Source: Candidatus Nitrospira allomarina (lineage in GTDB: Bacteria > Nitrospirota > Nitrospiria > Nitrospirales > UBA8639). Taken from it: 64,000 bases of DNA. The notes beneath the pieces were generated by a model. The model was not told the origin of the DNA, searched no databases, and saw only the letters and a list, made by a program, of their open reading frames with translations. The stretch covers positions 2,725,001 to 2,789,000 of the forward strand of contig NZ_CP116967.1 in NCBI RefSeq assembly GCF_032050975.1, read 5' to 3'. Below are positions 1 through 8,973 of the stretch, piece by piece. The position numbers and the translations under genes were made by a program. The number at the start of each line of letters is the position of its first letter. Within the stretch, counting starts at the first letter, position 1.

Positions 1-680
1 TTATTCTGCCGGGAAGCAAAACGACGATTGCCGATTTGGAATATCTGCGGAAGGGTGGATTCGAAGAGGCGCTTATGGCGCATGTTCAACGTGGAAACGA
101 GATGATGGGTGTCTGTGGGGGATTTCAGATGCTAGGCAAAGAGATCACGGATCCACAGCATGTGGAAACCGGCGGTTCGACGAAAGGATTGGGGTTGCTG
201 GAAGTCGAGACTGAATTGCTTGCTCACAAAAAAACCGTGCAAGTCCGTGCCCGCTCCGTACCGGAGTCCTGGGGGCATGAATATCTGGTTGAGGGGTATG
301 AAATTCATATGGGGAACACGAGGACTGTGCATCGCATTCCGTCCTGCTTTCGGATTCTTACGGGTCAGGTGCCACGTTCTGTTGATGAGCCAGAATCAAG
401 AGTCGATGGAGCGATGAGTCTGGACGGGCGCGTCTGGGGGACCTACATTCATGGGGTCTTTGACCAACCGGAATTTCGTCGTCAATGGTTGAATCGGGTC
501 CGGGTTCGCAAGGGTCTCGCGCCCCTTGGCTTGGAAATTTCAGAGGAGGTTTCACAGCGAATGTCACAGGCATTGAATCGTTGGGCTGACCATCTAGAGG
601 CCCATCTTGATGTGAAACTCATTTTTTCAGCATTGGGGTTAGAGGGTTCTTCTCCAGACCGGCCCCATACATCGAAATGA
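1..680 (+). CDS. cobQ: Cobyric acid synthase (glutamine amidotransferase part), 5'-truncated by window edge
   Basis: The reading frame is open from base 3, so the gene starts before the window; only the C-terminal glutamine amidotransferase half is present. The first readable residues (ILPGSKTTIADLEYLR) match the family's conserved stretch before the amidotransferase domain. The nucleophile motif VCGGFQMLG and a downstream TYIHGVF motif carrying the catalytic His are visible, as is YEIHMGNT. The enzyme uses glutamine and ATP to amidate four carboxylates of adenosylcobyrinic acid a,c-diamide. A TTG at 36 could pass for a start but is internal to the conserved domain. It probably ends a cobalamin operon lying upstream of the window. 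The CbiA enzyme at 7576 has a similar amidotransferase domain but catalyses a different step. Confidence 0.93.
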   Translation, partial: ILPGSKTTIADLEYLRKGGFEEALMAHVQRGNEMMGVCGGFQMLGKEITDPQHVETGGSTKGLGLLEVETELLAHKKTVQVRARSVPESWGHEYLVEGYEIHMGNTRTVHRIPSCFRILTGQVPRSVDEPESRVDGAMSLDGRVWGTYIHGVFDQPEFRRQWLNRVRVRKGLAPLGLEISEEVSQRMSQALNRWADHLEAHLDVKLIFSALGLEGSSPDRPHTSK

Positions 681-740
681 AGAGGTGTGGATATATTTTT
701 TGGGAAGCCTGTCCTACTCAGATCCTATCGGGGTAGAGGG

Positions 741-746
741 TATAAT
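741..746 (+). promoter_or_regulatory. Perfect -10 hexamer just before the YihY gene
   Basis: TATAAT lies only 8 bases before the ATG at 755, so transcription would begin almost at the start codon. No convincing -35 box is seen at the normal distance. The site is either a promoter for a leaderless mRNA or a chance match. Confidence 0.35.
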
Positions 747-754
747 ACAGACCG

Positions 755-1675
755 ATGAGGTACGATCAAAAATTTTTATGGAAACTTGATGAGCCGGGGC
801 ATCATAAATCGGCTTGGCCCAGAAGGCCTGGGAGCTGGTGGGCATTGGCGAAAGAGGTGTGGGCCGCCTCATGCGAAGACGATGTGTTTGGACGGGCGGC
901 ACAACTGGGATTTTATTTTTTGTTAGCGGCATTTCCCGCCATGTTGGGAGTGACGTCGCTCATTGGCATGTTACCCAGACAGGTGGTCGTCCCCAATGTC
1001 ATGCCATACGCCCGGGAAGTACTTCCCGCAGAATCCTTGGTCCTTGTTGAACGCTATGTCGAACAGATGATTCAGGGCAGTGGGGGAGGACTGTTTTCCC
1101 TGAGTCTTCTCGGTTCACTGTGGGCGGCTTCCTGGGGAATGATGGCGATTATCAATACCTTAAATGCTGTCTATGGGGTAAAAGAAACCCGACCGATTTG
1201 GAAAGCCGGGATCACTGCCGTCTTGCTGACGCTAGGGGCTGCGGTGTTTTTTATCACCTCGTTAATCCTGATTCTGGCCGGTGAAGAAGTAAGTCAATGG
1301 GTAACAGCAGTGACGGGGTTTGAGTGGTGGTCAACGCTAGGTTGGCCCCTGTTGCAGTGGCCGATCATTGTGTTTCTTATGCTGATGGCTATTAACCTGG
1401 TCTATTATTGGGCGCCGAACAGCGATCAGGAATGGCAGTGGATGAAACCGGGCTCCATGCTTGCGGTTTTTCTCTGGATTATCCTATCCCTGGGGCTAAA
1501 ATTTTATGTGGAGAATTTTATTAATTACAACGCGGTCTATGGACCCATTACGGGAGTGATTATCCTGATGATGTGGCTGTATGTCGGTGGGCTGACTCTT
1601 TTGATCGGTGGAGAGCTTAACTTCATCCTCAAACGTCCTGACACCATGGATGGATCTGTTTCGTCAGAAAACTGA
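755..1675 (+). CDS. YihY/BrkB-family inner-membrane protein
   Basis: A 306-residue polytopic protein. After a soluble N-terminal stretch of about 40 residues it has about six hydrophobic segments. The conserved AQLGFYFLLAAFPAMLG block near residue 50 and the C-terminal VYGPITGVIILMMWLYVGG block with GGELN are typical of the YihY/UPF0761 family. The family is widespread and was once annotated as ribonuclease BN; its role is still unclear and a transport function is only suspected. No Shine-Dalgarno is seen before the ATG and no later in-frame ATG precedes the conserved core. It sits alone between cobQ and the btu operon, with no functional link to cobalamin visible. Confidence 0.85.
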   Translation: MRYDQKFLWKLDEPGHHKSAWPRRPGSWWALAKEVWAASCEDDVFGRAAQLGFYFLLAAFPAMLGVTSLIGMLPRQVVVPNVMPYAREVLPAESLVLVERYVEQMIQGSGGGLFSLSLLGSLWAASWGMMAIINTLNAVYGVKETRPIWKAGITAVLLTLGAAVFFITSLILILAGEEVSQWVTAVTGFEWWSTLGWPLLQWPIIVFLMLMAINLVYYWAPNSDQEWQWMKPGSMLAVFLWIILSLGLKFYVENFINYNAVYGPITGVIILMMWLYVGGLTLLIGGELNFILKRPDTMDGSVSSEN

Positions 1676-1891
1676 CCCGGAAGTCTATGCATCTTTGCAT
1701 CCACCACCGCTTGCATCATGATGCGCAGGGCGGGGCGTCGTTATTGCCGAGCTGGAATGGAATCCCCTAATCGTGAGCCGGTTAAGTCCAGGAGCTTCGT
1801 TTAAGGTGGGGGGGGATTGCAAAGGCCGGTTTGGGGGGATCGTTAAAACAGACAACCTCGCGCCGGCCGACAATCCCTGAAATGCGATTTC

Positions 1892-1921
1892 TTGACAAAG
1901 CGGCTCCGTCCCTCCTACATT
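1892..1921 (+). promoter_or_regulatory. Sigma-70-type promoter for the btuFCD riboswitch transcript
   Basis: TTGACA (1892-1897) and TACATT (1916-1921) are separated by 18 bases. A start near 1928 would place the transcript's 5' end just before the cobalamin riboswitch, as expected for a riboswitch-controlled operon. Confidence 0.55.
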
Positions 1922-1929
1922 CTCCCAAA

Positions 1930-2095
1930 ACATATGCGGAATGAATGATGGGAAGCAGGTGCAATTCCCGCGCGGTCCCGCCGCTGTAACTGAGGACGAA
2001 CCCGCGAAAGCCACTGTCCGGATCTGGTCGTGATATTCGGATGGGAAGGCGCGGATAGTAGGTTACTCACTCAGGAGCCAGAATACCTCATTCGT
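1930..2095 (+). promoter_or_regulatory. Cobalamin riboswitch upstream of btuFCD
   Basis: The conserved adenosylcobalamin-aptamer blocks occur in order: GGGAAGCAGGTGCAA with TCCCG from about 1950, GGTCCCGCCGCTGTAAC up to 1990, GCCACTG at 2010-2016, GGGAAGGC at 2043-2050, and the B12 box CAGGAGCCAGAATACC at about 2072-2087. The btuF start lies about 50 bases downstream, so ligand binding could mask its ribosome-binding region or terminate transcription. Boundaries are approximate. Confidence 0.92.
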
Positions 2096-2137
2096 TCCAA
2101 GACCAATGTTCCCTCGTGGGCTGGGGAAGTGGTGAGG

Positions 2138-3187
2138 ATGAAGAATCGGGTGCAATCCTCAAGGTTGTGTAAGCCTTGGGGATTTTTTATTTTGAGCCTC
2201 TGTGTTCGCCATATGGTCTTGGGATTCGTGGCCTGGTGGGCGATTTTTCACTGCGCGTTTTCGAGTGATGTGGTGTTGGCCTTTGAGGGAGAGACGATGA
2301 AACGGCGCCAACAGGGTATTTTAACGGGTATGCCCTTCATGGCCAATGTGGCTCCACGCACGTTTGTCGATGATCTTGGCCGAAAGCTCTATCTGGCCAA
2401 AATCCCTCAGCGTATTGTCTCCCTTGCCCCAAGTGTGACGGAAATTCTTTTTGCCATCGGGTTGAATGAGGAAGTCGTGGGGGTGACCGAATTCTGCGAT
2501 TTCCCTCCCGAGGCCTTGACCAAGCCGAAGGTGGGTTATGCCACTCCCAATCTTGAGAGTATTGTGAGTCTGCAACCCCAACTGGTCTTGGCGCCTCGAT
2601 CGTTCCTGCGTGTGGACCTTCTCAATAAATTGGAACAATTGAAGATTCCCACCTTTATTTTTGACCCGCATACGGTTGAAGACATTTTTGCCCACATTCA
2701 GTTGTTAGGACGCATGGTCGGTCATTCTGAAGAAGCCAATGCCCAGGCTGCCCTCATGCGGAAACAATTAAGCAACCTATCAAATCGATTGGCGGATCTG
2801 CCTCGCCCCTCATTGTTGTATGTCTTGAATTCCGAACCTTTGATCACCGTGGGCCCCGGTAGTTTTATTCACCGCCTCATTGAACTGGCGGGTGGCAGAA
2901 ATGCGGCGGATCAGGCGAGCGCACCGTATCCGCGTCTGACAATGGAAGAAGTCTTGCGACAAAATCCGGATATCCTCCTCTTTCCGTCCGGTCGGCAGGA
3001 AGGGATTCCTCAGTCTGAGCAGGATGCCTGGCGACGGTGGACAACGCTTTCCGCAGTCCAACACGGCAAGTTGTTTGAAGTGGACAGCGACCTCCTGAAT
3101 CGTCCTGGCCCACGAATTATTGAAGGGCTGAAGGAATTAGTGAAGATCCTGCATCCGGAGGTCTATCAGGATGAAATGTCGAATTGA
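2138..3187 (+). CDS. btuF: Cobalamin ABC transporter, substrate-binding protein (BtuF-like)
   Basis: A periplasmic helical-backbone binding protein that would deliver B12 to the BtuCD permease. The open frame extends upstream into the riboswitch, so I place the start at the ATG at 2138, which follows a GGTGAG-like site and gives 349 residues. The N-terminus has basic residues and a long hydrophobic stretch (roughly residues 12-45) that should act as a signal or anchor. The mature part begins with RTFVDDLGRKL and the family blocks PQRIVSLAPSVTEILFAIG and EFCDFPPEA. It is followed after about 107 bases by the permease gene. The riboswitch makes cobalamin the likely ligand; by sequence alone a siderophore-type binding protein would look similar. 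Confidence 0.88.
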   Translation: MKNRVQSSRLCKPWGFFILSLCVRHMVLGFVAWWAIFHCAFSSDVVLAFEGETMKRRQQGILTGMPFMANVAPRTFVDDLGRKLYLAKIPQRIVSLAPSVTEILFAIGLNEEVVGVTEFCDFPPEALTKPKVGYATPNLESIVSLQPQLVLAPRSFLRVDLLNKLEQLKIPTFIFDPHTVEDIFAHIQLLGRMVGHSEEANAQAALMRKQLSNLSNRLADLPRPSLLYVLNSEPLITVGPGSFIHRLIELAGGRNAADQASAPYPRLTMEEVLRQNPDILLFPSGRQEGIPQSEQDAWRRWTTLSAVQHGKLFEVDSDLLNRPGPRIIEGLKELVKILHPEVYQDEMSN

Positions 3188-3294
3188 AACCTCCCGTCTG
3201 GATCATCATGATTCGGCAATGGAGTACGTCATCCTATTTCCGCTTCTGAATCGATTACGCAGTCGTGTTTAGCGATTCAAGGAAGAAAACCCTG

Positions 3295-4449
3295 GTGGTG
3301 AAACCCATGGCAAAAGTTCCGCCATTCACCATTTCCCCATCTTCAAAGGTGTCGAGTAAGTGGGGTCAGGAATCTCCGCCCTTGCCATTCGCGATATCAT
3401 CATTGCCCACCCTGACGATCCGGGGCTGGCTCGTGTCTGTGGGTATCTCGTTGGTATTGGCTGTCTTGGCACTTCTCCTCTGTCTGGGTTTTGGGACCGA
3501 GCCGATTCCCTTCTCACGGATCTGGTCCATTCTGGTTGGGACACTGCCGGGGGCCGAGTCCAGTCGTGCCGGGACAGATCCGACAACGGTCATTCTGCTT
3601 CAGGTTCGTTTGCCACGGCTGCTATTGGCCTTTTTCGTTGGGGGTAGTCTGGCGATGGTCGGCGTCGCACTACAGGCCTTGTTGCGAAATCCCCTGGCCG
3701 ATCCGTTTATCATCGGGATCTCCAGCGGAGCGGCGTTAGGGGCGGCGATTGCGCTGTTGTTTGGCGTGGGAATTTCTGTCTTGAGTGTGTCGGCTTTGCC
3801 GGTATGTGCCTTTGCCGGGGCGTTACTGTCTTTGGTGATCATGTATCGGATTTCATCCGTGGGGTTTGGCTTTTCGATTTATACGTTATTGTTGGCCGGG
3901 GTTGTGCTGAATGCGATTTTTTCCGCGTTCATCATGTTTCTGACCAGTGTGGCTGATCCCAATCGGGCGTTCGGGATGTATGCCTGGTTGATGGGATCGT
4001 TAACCGGTCCTGATTATCCCACACTTGGTGTCCTGGCGTTATATCTTGGAATGGGTTTGATGATTTTGGCGACGCAAGCGCAATCGTTGAATCTTCTGAC
4101 CCTTGGCGAGGAAACGGCCCGATCCTTAGGGGTGGAAGTTGAGCGAGTCAAAAAACTGGTGTTTGTTGCCGCGGCGCTTCTGACCGGGGCGGTGGTGAGT
4201 TTTAGCGGGATCATCGGGTTTGTGGGGCTGATCGTGCCGCATGCCGTCCGCCTGGTTTTGAGTGCCGATCATCGTCTTTTACTCCCGGCTGCGGGATTTG
4301 TGGGAGGCATGTTTCTGATGTTGGCTGATACTGTGGCGCGGACGGCCCTGAGTCCAAGTGAATTTCCTGTCGGTGTGGTGACGGCACTGGTGGGGGGACC
4401 GGTGTTTTTATACCTACTCACCACTCGTAACCTGCGGGTGGGGAGGTGA
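3295..4449 (+). CDS. btuC: Cobalamin ABC transporter, permease (BtuC/FecCD family)
   Basis: The inner-membrane permease of the B12 importer, with about ten hydrophobic segments. Family blocks include RLPRLLLAFFVGGSLAMVG, LQALLRNPLADPFIIGIS and, near the C-terminus, SGIIGFVGLIVPHAVR. The start is uncertain: a GTG at 3295 has AAGGAAG nine bases upstream, while an ATG at 3307 and a GTG at 3265 are alternatives with weaker sites. An N-terminal tail of about 40 residues before the first membrane helix is long for the family. The stop overlaps the btuD start by one base, so the two are translationally coupled. Confidence 0.9.
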   Translation: MVKPMAKVPPFTISPSSKVSSKWGQESPPLPFAISSLPTLTIRGWLVSVGISLVLAVLALLLCLGFGTEPIPFSRIWSILVGTLPGAESSRAGTDPTTVILLQVRLPRLLLAFFVGGSLAMVGVALQALLRNPLADPFIIGISSGAALGAAIALLFGVGISVLSVSALPVCAFAGALLSLVIMYRISSVGFGFSIYTLLLAGVVLNAIFSAFIMFLTSVADPNRAFGMYAWLMGSLTGPDYPTLGVLALYLGMGLMILATQAQSLNLLTLGEETARSLGVEVERVKKLVFVAAALLTGAVVSFSGIIGFVGLIVPHAVRLVLSADHRLLLPAAGFVGGMFLMLADTVARTALSPSEFPVGVVTALVGGPVFLYLLTTRNLRVGR

Positions 4450-5279
4450 TGATGGACTCCGGAAATGTACTCCCTGGGCCGGCGTACGCTCTTCGAGACG
4501 TGACCTTTGGCTATGGCACCCGTTTCCGCGATCACTCGGAGCCGGTATTGAAGGCCGTCACATGCTCGATCGATTCCGGAAAAATCCTTGGAATTCTTGG
4601 CCCCAATGGTTCCGGAAAAAGTACGTTACTGAAGCTCCTCGCGAAAGTTTTCCATCCCCGGTCCGGTACGATTGAGTTGTTCGGGAATCCCATTTCAGTT
4701 CTGTCCCAGGCTGAGGTAGCCAGGCAAGTGGCCCTGGTTCCGCAGGAGACCATGCAGATTTTTCCCTTTACCATCGCAGAAATGGTGCTGATGGGACGAT
4801 TTCCTCACCATCGGGGGTGGGGTGGCTGGCATTGGGAGGATTCGGATGACTGGCAAATCGCGCATCAGGCTATGGAAGACCTGGATGTTACGCACCTGGG
4901 GTCCAGGCTGGTCACGGATGTGTCGGGAGGTGAACGTCAGCGGGCAGTGATTGCCCGTGCCCTTACTCAGGAGCCTCAGATCTTGCTTTTGGACGAGCCG
5001 ACCGCTTTTTTGGATTTGCACCATCAGTTGGATATTGCGCGAATTCTTCGGCGGCTCAATAGGGAGCGTGCCCTCACGGTGATTCTGGTGTCTCATGATT
5101 TGAATCTGGCGAGTCAATACTGTGATCGACTGATGTTGTTACACCATGGACAGATTGTGAAGGTTGGATCTCCTTTAGAAGTCCTGCGTCCTGACCTGTT
5201 GGAATCGGTGTACGGGTGCCCGGTTCTTATCGATGGTCATCCTCAATCAGGTTTACCCCGCGTGTCGTTGCCGGTGTAA
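4449..5279 (+). CDS. btuD: Cobalamin ABC transporter, ATPase (BtuD-like)
   Basis: The cytoplasmic ATPase that powers the BtuC permease, 276 residues. Walker A is GPNGSGKSTLLKLL, the signature is VSGGERQRAVIARAL, and Walker B is ILLLDEPTAFLDL followed by the switch histidine in VILVSHD. The ATG at 4449 overlaps the last base of the btuC stop and has GGGAGGTG just upstream. The region of insertion between the Q-loop and the signature is rich in Trp, His and Gly (residues about 115-130). The operon probably ends here, since a second riboswitch lies directly downstream. Confidence 0.93.
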   Translation: MMDSGNVLPGPAYALRDVTFGYGTRFRDHSEPVLKAVTCSIDSGKILGILGPNGSGKSTLLKLLAKVFHPRSGTIELFGNPISVLSQAEVARQVALVPQETMQIFPFTIAEMVLMGRFPHHRGWGGWHWEDSDDWQIAHQAMEDLDVTHLGSRLVTDVSGGERQRAVIARALTQEPQILLLDEPTAFLDLHHQLDIARILRRLNRERALTVILVSHDLNLASQYCDRLMLLHHGQIVKVGSPLEVLRPDLLESVYGCPVLIDGHPQSGLPRVSLPV

Positions 5280-5349
5280 GCGAGTGGACCATTATCGTGT
5301 GTTGTGTGTGGGTATCGGTATTAACCATTTAATAAAGGAGTAGGGTATT

Positions 5350-5512
5350 TAGAGGAAAAACGACGGTTGTGACGGGGAAGCTGGTGTAAGTCCAGCACGG
5401 TGCCGCCACTGTAAGCGGGGAGTAATTCTGCAAGAGTCCATTGTGGAGATGGTGTCCATGAGAAGGCGCAGAAACGCGATGATCCGCAAGTCAGGATACC
5501 CGACAATCAGTC
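5350..5512 (+). promoter_or_regulatory. Cobalamin riboswitch upstream of the btuB-cobalamin assembly operon
   Basis: Aptamer blocks are visible in order: GACGGGGAAGCTGGTGTAAGTCC from about 5371, GGTGCCGCCACTGTAAGCGGGG from about 5399, GAGAAGGCGC near 5460-5470, and the B12-box-like AAGTCAGGATACC at about 5488-5500. It ends about 28 bases before the GGGAGGTG ribosome-binding site of btuB. It should repress btuB and the following biosynthetic genes when adenosylcobalamin is plentiful. Confidence 0.92.
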
Positions 5513-5551
5513 ACTTCCATAAGACCCCTTCGTGCGAAAGGGAGGTGGATC

Positions 5552-7579
5552 ATGTTTTCAGGGTTTCCGCGTTCATATTTTCTCGTCGTTTGTTGTCGAA
5601 GTTTGGGATTGTTCGTCATAAATCTATTCTTTCCAATCATGGTATCGGCAGCGGATTCTCACCATTCTGAGCCTGTCACGGAATTAGACCCCATGGTGGT
5701 GACGGCTACGAAGACGCCAGTTCCTCTTAGCCAGGTCACGAGTGCAGTTGAGGTCATCACAGAAGAGAGCATGCAACGCCGACACAGTCGAACGCTTGTG
5801 GATGCCATCAGTTTGAGCCAGGGTGTGTCGACGTTTTCCTCCGGTGGACCAGGCACGAACAATACGGTGAGGATTCGCGGAGGGAGTTCCGCTCAAACGT
5901 TGGTGCTGATTGATGGGGCCATTGTGAACAGTGCGACACTCGGGGAGTTTAATTTTGGTACCGTGACCACGGACAACATCGAATCCGTGACCGTCTTGCG
6001 CGGGGCGCAGAGCATGCTGTGGGGTTCTGATGCTGCCGGTGGGGTGGTCGACATTCGAACCAAGCGAGGTACGGGTGAGCCGGTTGCCAGAATCTTTTCA
6101 GAGTATGGGTCCTATAATTCGATTCGAGAAGGAGGAAGTTTTGCCGGACAAATGGGACTGGTAGACTTTTCTGCCACGTTGACGCGGTGGGATATGACCA
6201 AATTTTCTTCGGTGAATTACCGGCGTGGGGCAACTGAACGGGATGCGTTTCGTAATTGGCAGGCGTCTTCGTTGTTAGGGGTGAAGGGGCCGTGGGACGG
6301 GCGGTTGGAATTGGCGTTCCGCTGGATCAACAACGACATCGATCTCGATAGTCCCAGTACATTCGGCGGTCCTTTCGATGTATTCAAAGCGAAATCCGCG
6401 AATGAACAATTTATTTATAGCGGGAGTTATCATCAACCGATCACTGACTGGTGGGACCAGAAGATTACCTTCGCGCATGCCCAGGAAAGGTTAATCACTC
6501 AGGCCGGGGATAACCAACGTAGCATTACCACCGGGTTGGAGAGTACGCCTGGAGCGTTTAATAATTCAGATATTCGAACCAAAAGCAATCGGATTGAATG
6601 GCAGAGTAATTTCAAAATCGGGAAGCCTCTCCTTTTGACCGTTGGTTATCAATACCGAGAACAAATTGGAGAAAATAAAGGCACGTTTTCTGAAAAAACG
6701 CTTTCAAGTAATGCCGGATTTGCACAGCTCCAATTGAATTTGTTTGACCGGTTTTTTGCCACCGGGGGATTCCGACAGGATTCCTATAATAGCTTTGGCG
6801 ATGCGACGACCTATCGTGTGACAGGGGCGTATCTTCTCAAAGAAACCGGCACGAAACTTCGGACCAGTTATGCCACCGGATTTCGAGCTCCATCGATAAA
6901 TGAATTATTTTTCCCGAATTTCGGGAACCCGAATCTCAAGCCGGAAAAAAGTCAAAGCTTCGATATCGGAATCGATCAACAATTTTGGGACAAGCGAGTT
7001 ACGATAAGTGGTGGATATTTCTGGAACCGCTATCGGCAACTTATTGTTACGGCGTTTGACCCTGCAGGCTGTGCATCACTCAGCCCTTTTGGGTTTTGCG
7101 CACAGAACATCGGGTCCGCGAAAAGTCAGGGGTGGGAGGGGAGCGCGAAACTTGTCCTGGCTGAAGGGCTTCCCTATATGAAGTTGCTGGATCTTCAGGG
7201 ACAATACACCTATACGATCACGAGAGACCTGGAGACGGGAGCCCGGCTGCCTCGTTGGCCGGTTCACCAAGGGAGCGTTGTGGTGACCTATCAACCCATC
7301 AATCCCTTGAGGATGACCACAACCTTCCGCTATGTGGGTTCTCGATTTAATACAACTGGCGATCAACAGCCACTCCCGGATTTTTATGTCATCAACTTCT
7401 CCGTGTCGTATGACATTACGCCTTCCCTGCAAGGGTATGTCCGTGTAGACAATATTCTGAACCGGCATTATGAAGAAGTGCTGTACTTCGGCACTCCGGT
7501 GCGGTCGGTGTTCGGAGGTGTTCGAGTGACGTTTGATCTACCGGTTTCAAAGCCTTCCAGTGCGAGCGGAAACTCATGA
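5552..7579 (+). CDS. btuB: TonB-dependent outer-membrane receptor for cobalamin (BtuB)
   Basis: A 675-residue outer-membrane barrel that imports corrinoids using TonB energy. An N-terminal signal sequence (hydrophobic residues about 9-34) is followed by a TonB-box-like segment DPMVVTATK (47-54). The plug domain (about 55-170) contains VRIRGGSSAQTLVLIDG and VTVLRGAQSMLWGSDAAGGVV. The rest is beta-barrel, with the conserved YATGFRAPSINELFF-type segment and a C-terminal aromatic strand. The ATG at 5552 has GGGAGGTG eight bases upstream. Riboswitch control and the following cobalamin genes identify the substrate. The stop overlaps the cbiA start (ATGA). Confidence 0.93.
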   Translation: MFSGFPRSYFLVVCCRSLGLFVINLFFPIMVSAADSHHSEPVTELDPMVVTATKTPVPLSQVTSAVEVITEESMQRRHSRTLVDAISLSQGVSTFSSGGPGTNNTVRIRGGSSAQTLVLIDGAIVNSATLGEFNFGTVTTDNIESVTVLRGAQSMLWGSDAAGGVVDIRTKRGTGEPVARIFSEYGSYNSIREGGSFAGQMGLVDFSATLTRWDMTKFSSVNYRRGATERDAFRNWQASSLLGVKGPWDGRLELAFRWINNDIDLDSPSTFGGPFDVFKAKSANEQFIYSGSYHQPITDWWDQKITFAHAQERLITQAGDNQRSITTGLESTPGAFNNSDIRTKSNRIEWQSNFKIGKPLLLTVGYQYREQIGENKGTFSEKTLSSNAGFAQLQLNLFDRFFATGGFRQDSYNSFGDATTYRVTGAYLLKETGTKLRTSYATGFRAPSINELFFPNFGNPNLKPEKSQSFDIGIDQQFWDKRVTISGGYFWNRYRQLIVTAFDPAGCASLSPFGFCAQNIGSAKSQGWEGSAKLVLAEGLPYMKLLDLQGQYTYTITRDLETGARLPRWPVHQGSVVVTYQPINPLRMTTTFRYVGSRFNTTGDQQPLPDFYVINFSVSYDITPSLQGYVRVDNILNRHYEEVLYFGTPVRSVFGGVRVTFDLPVSKPSSASGNS

Positions 7580-8973
7580 GCTTTCCGAGGCTCGTCATTG
7601 CGGGCACCCATAGTGGCGTCGGCAAAACGACGGTGACGTTAGCCTTGTTGGCTGCCTTTCGGGCTCTGGGTCGCACGGTTCAACCGTTTAAAGTCGGGCC
7701 GGATTTTCTGGATCCAGGGCATCATCAGTTGGCCAGTGGCCGGGAATCCCGGAACCTGGACGGGTGGATGCTCGGGGCAGTATTGAACCGAACGATTTTT
7801 CAAGAAGCGGCTCATGGAGCCGACCTCTCGATCATTGAAGGCATGATGGGTCTCTTTGATGGAAGTTCTCCGGTCAAGGAAACGGGGAGCACGGCTGAAT
7901 TGGCTCACCAACTGAATGCGCCGATTCTCCTGGTCGTGGATGGGAGTGCCATGGCCCGCTCGGCAGCCGCAATGGTCTATGGCTATGCAAAGTTCGATTC
8001 TTCCTTGCAGGTGGCCGGTGTGATATTTAACCGCCTTAACAGTGAAGGCCATTTCCTGTTATTAAAAGAGGCCGTAGAACAAGAAACCCGTATTCCGGTT
8101 GTGGGGTATCTTCGCACTGATTCGGATGTGACTATAGGTGATCGGCATTTGGGATTACGGACGGCATTGGAAAATTCCAGGAATGAATGGTATTCCAAAC
8201 TCGGTGAATTGGCTTCCGCAACAATCGATCTGGTTCGCGTTGAACGGTTAGCTCAGGCCAGTCCGGACATGCCCGTCACAAATTCCGGTAGGCCGGCTAA
8301 AAACTCCAGGCCGGTGAATCGATCTGTAAGAGTCGGAGTGGCTTTTGATCCGGCTTTTTGCTTTTACTATCCGGAGAACCTTCAACTCCTTCAAGCGGCA
8401 GGTGGGGAGTTGGTCCGGTTTTCTCCCATGCATGATGCGGCACTTCCCGATGTGGATCTGGTGTATCTGGGAGGAGGCTATCCGGAGATTTACGCGGACG
8501 TGTTACAACGGAACATGGCCATGCGTCAGTCTATTCAGGCATTTGCGGCAAGGGGCGGAGTGGTCTATGCAGAATGTGGCGGTTTGATGTATTTGGCAAA
8601 AACCCTCAGTGATTTTGATGGAACGGTGTACGACATGGTCGGAGTGATCCCGGCTGAAACGGCCATGAGCCGGACCCAGATGACTTTGGGGTATCGTGAG
8701 TTGACCGTGGCTTGCGGAGGACCTCTTGGAGAACAAGGAGTACGGATTCGTGGGCATGAGTTTCACTATTCGACCCTTCACCCCAAGGGAGATCTGAAAT
8801 TTCTCGGTCATCTTACTGACGCGCAGGGACGGGACCGGGGAGGAGATGGTATTGCGGTAGGGAATGTCATCGCCCTGTATACCCATTTGCATTTTTCCAG
8901 TCACCCCCATGTTCCTTCGGCTTTGATCGAAGCGGCAAGCGGTGAAACTGCGATGAGAGGGAGTAAACTATGA
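7576..8973 (+). CDS. cbiA: Cobyrinic acid a,c-diamide synthase
   Basis: A glutamine-dependent amidotransferase that converts cobyrinic acid to its a,c-diamide with ATP. The N-terminal DTBS-like ATPase domain begins with GTHSGVGKTTVTLALL (P-loop, about residues 11-26), followed by KVGPDFLDPGHH and IEGMMGLFDG. A linker at about 235-250 is rich in Asn, Arg and Pro. The C-terminal amidotransferase domain (about 255-465) shows YLGGGYPE, the nucleophile region YAECGGLMYL and a late GHEFHYS motif. Length (465) is normal. It overlaps both btuB and cobO by four bases, indicating one coupled operon. Confidence 0.95.
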   Translation: MSFPRLVIAGTHSGVGKTTVTLALLAAFRALGRTVQPFKVGPDFLDPGHHQLASGRESRNLDGWMLGAVLNRTIFQEAAHGADLSIIEGMMGLFDGSSPVKETGSTAELAHQLNAPILLVVDGSAMARSAAAMVYGYAKFDSSLQVAGVIFNRLNSEGHFLLLKEAVEQETRIPVVGYLRTDSDVTIGDRHLGLRTALENSRNEWYSKLGELASATIDLVRVERLAQASPDMPVTNSGRPAKNSRPVNRSVRVGVAFDPAFCFYYPENLQLLQAAGGELVRFSPMHDAALPDVDLVYLGGGYPEIYADVLQRNMAMRQSIQAFAARGGVVYAECGGLMYLAKTLSDFDGTVYDMVGVIPAETAMSRTQMTLGYRELTVACGGPLGEQGVRIRGHEFHYSTLHPKGDLKFLGHLTDAQGRDRGGDGIAVGNVIALYTHLHFSSHPHVPSALIEAASGETAMRGSKL

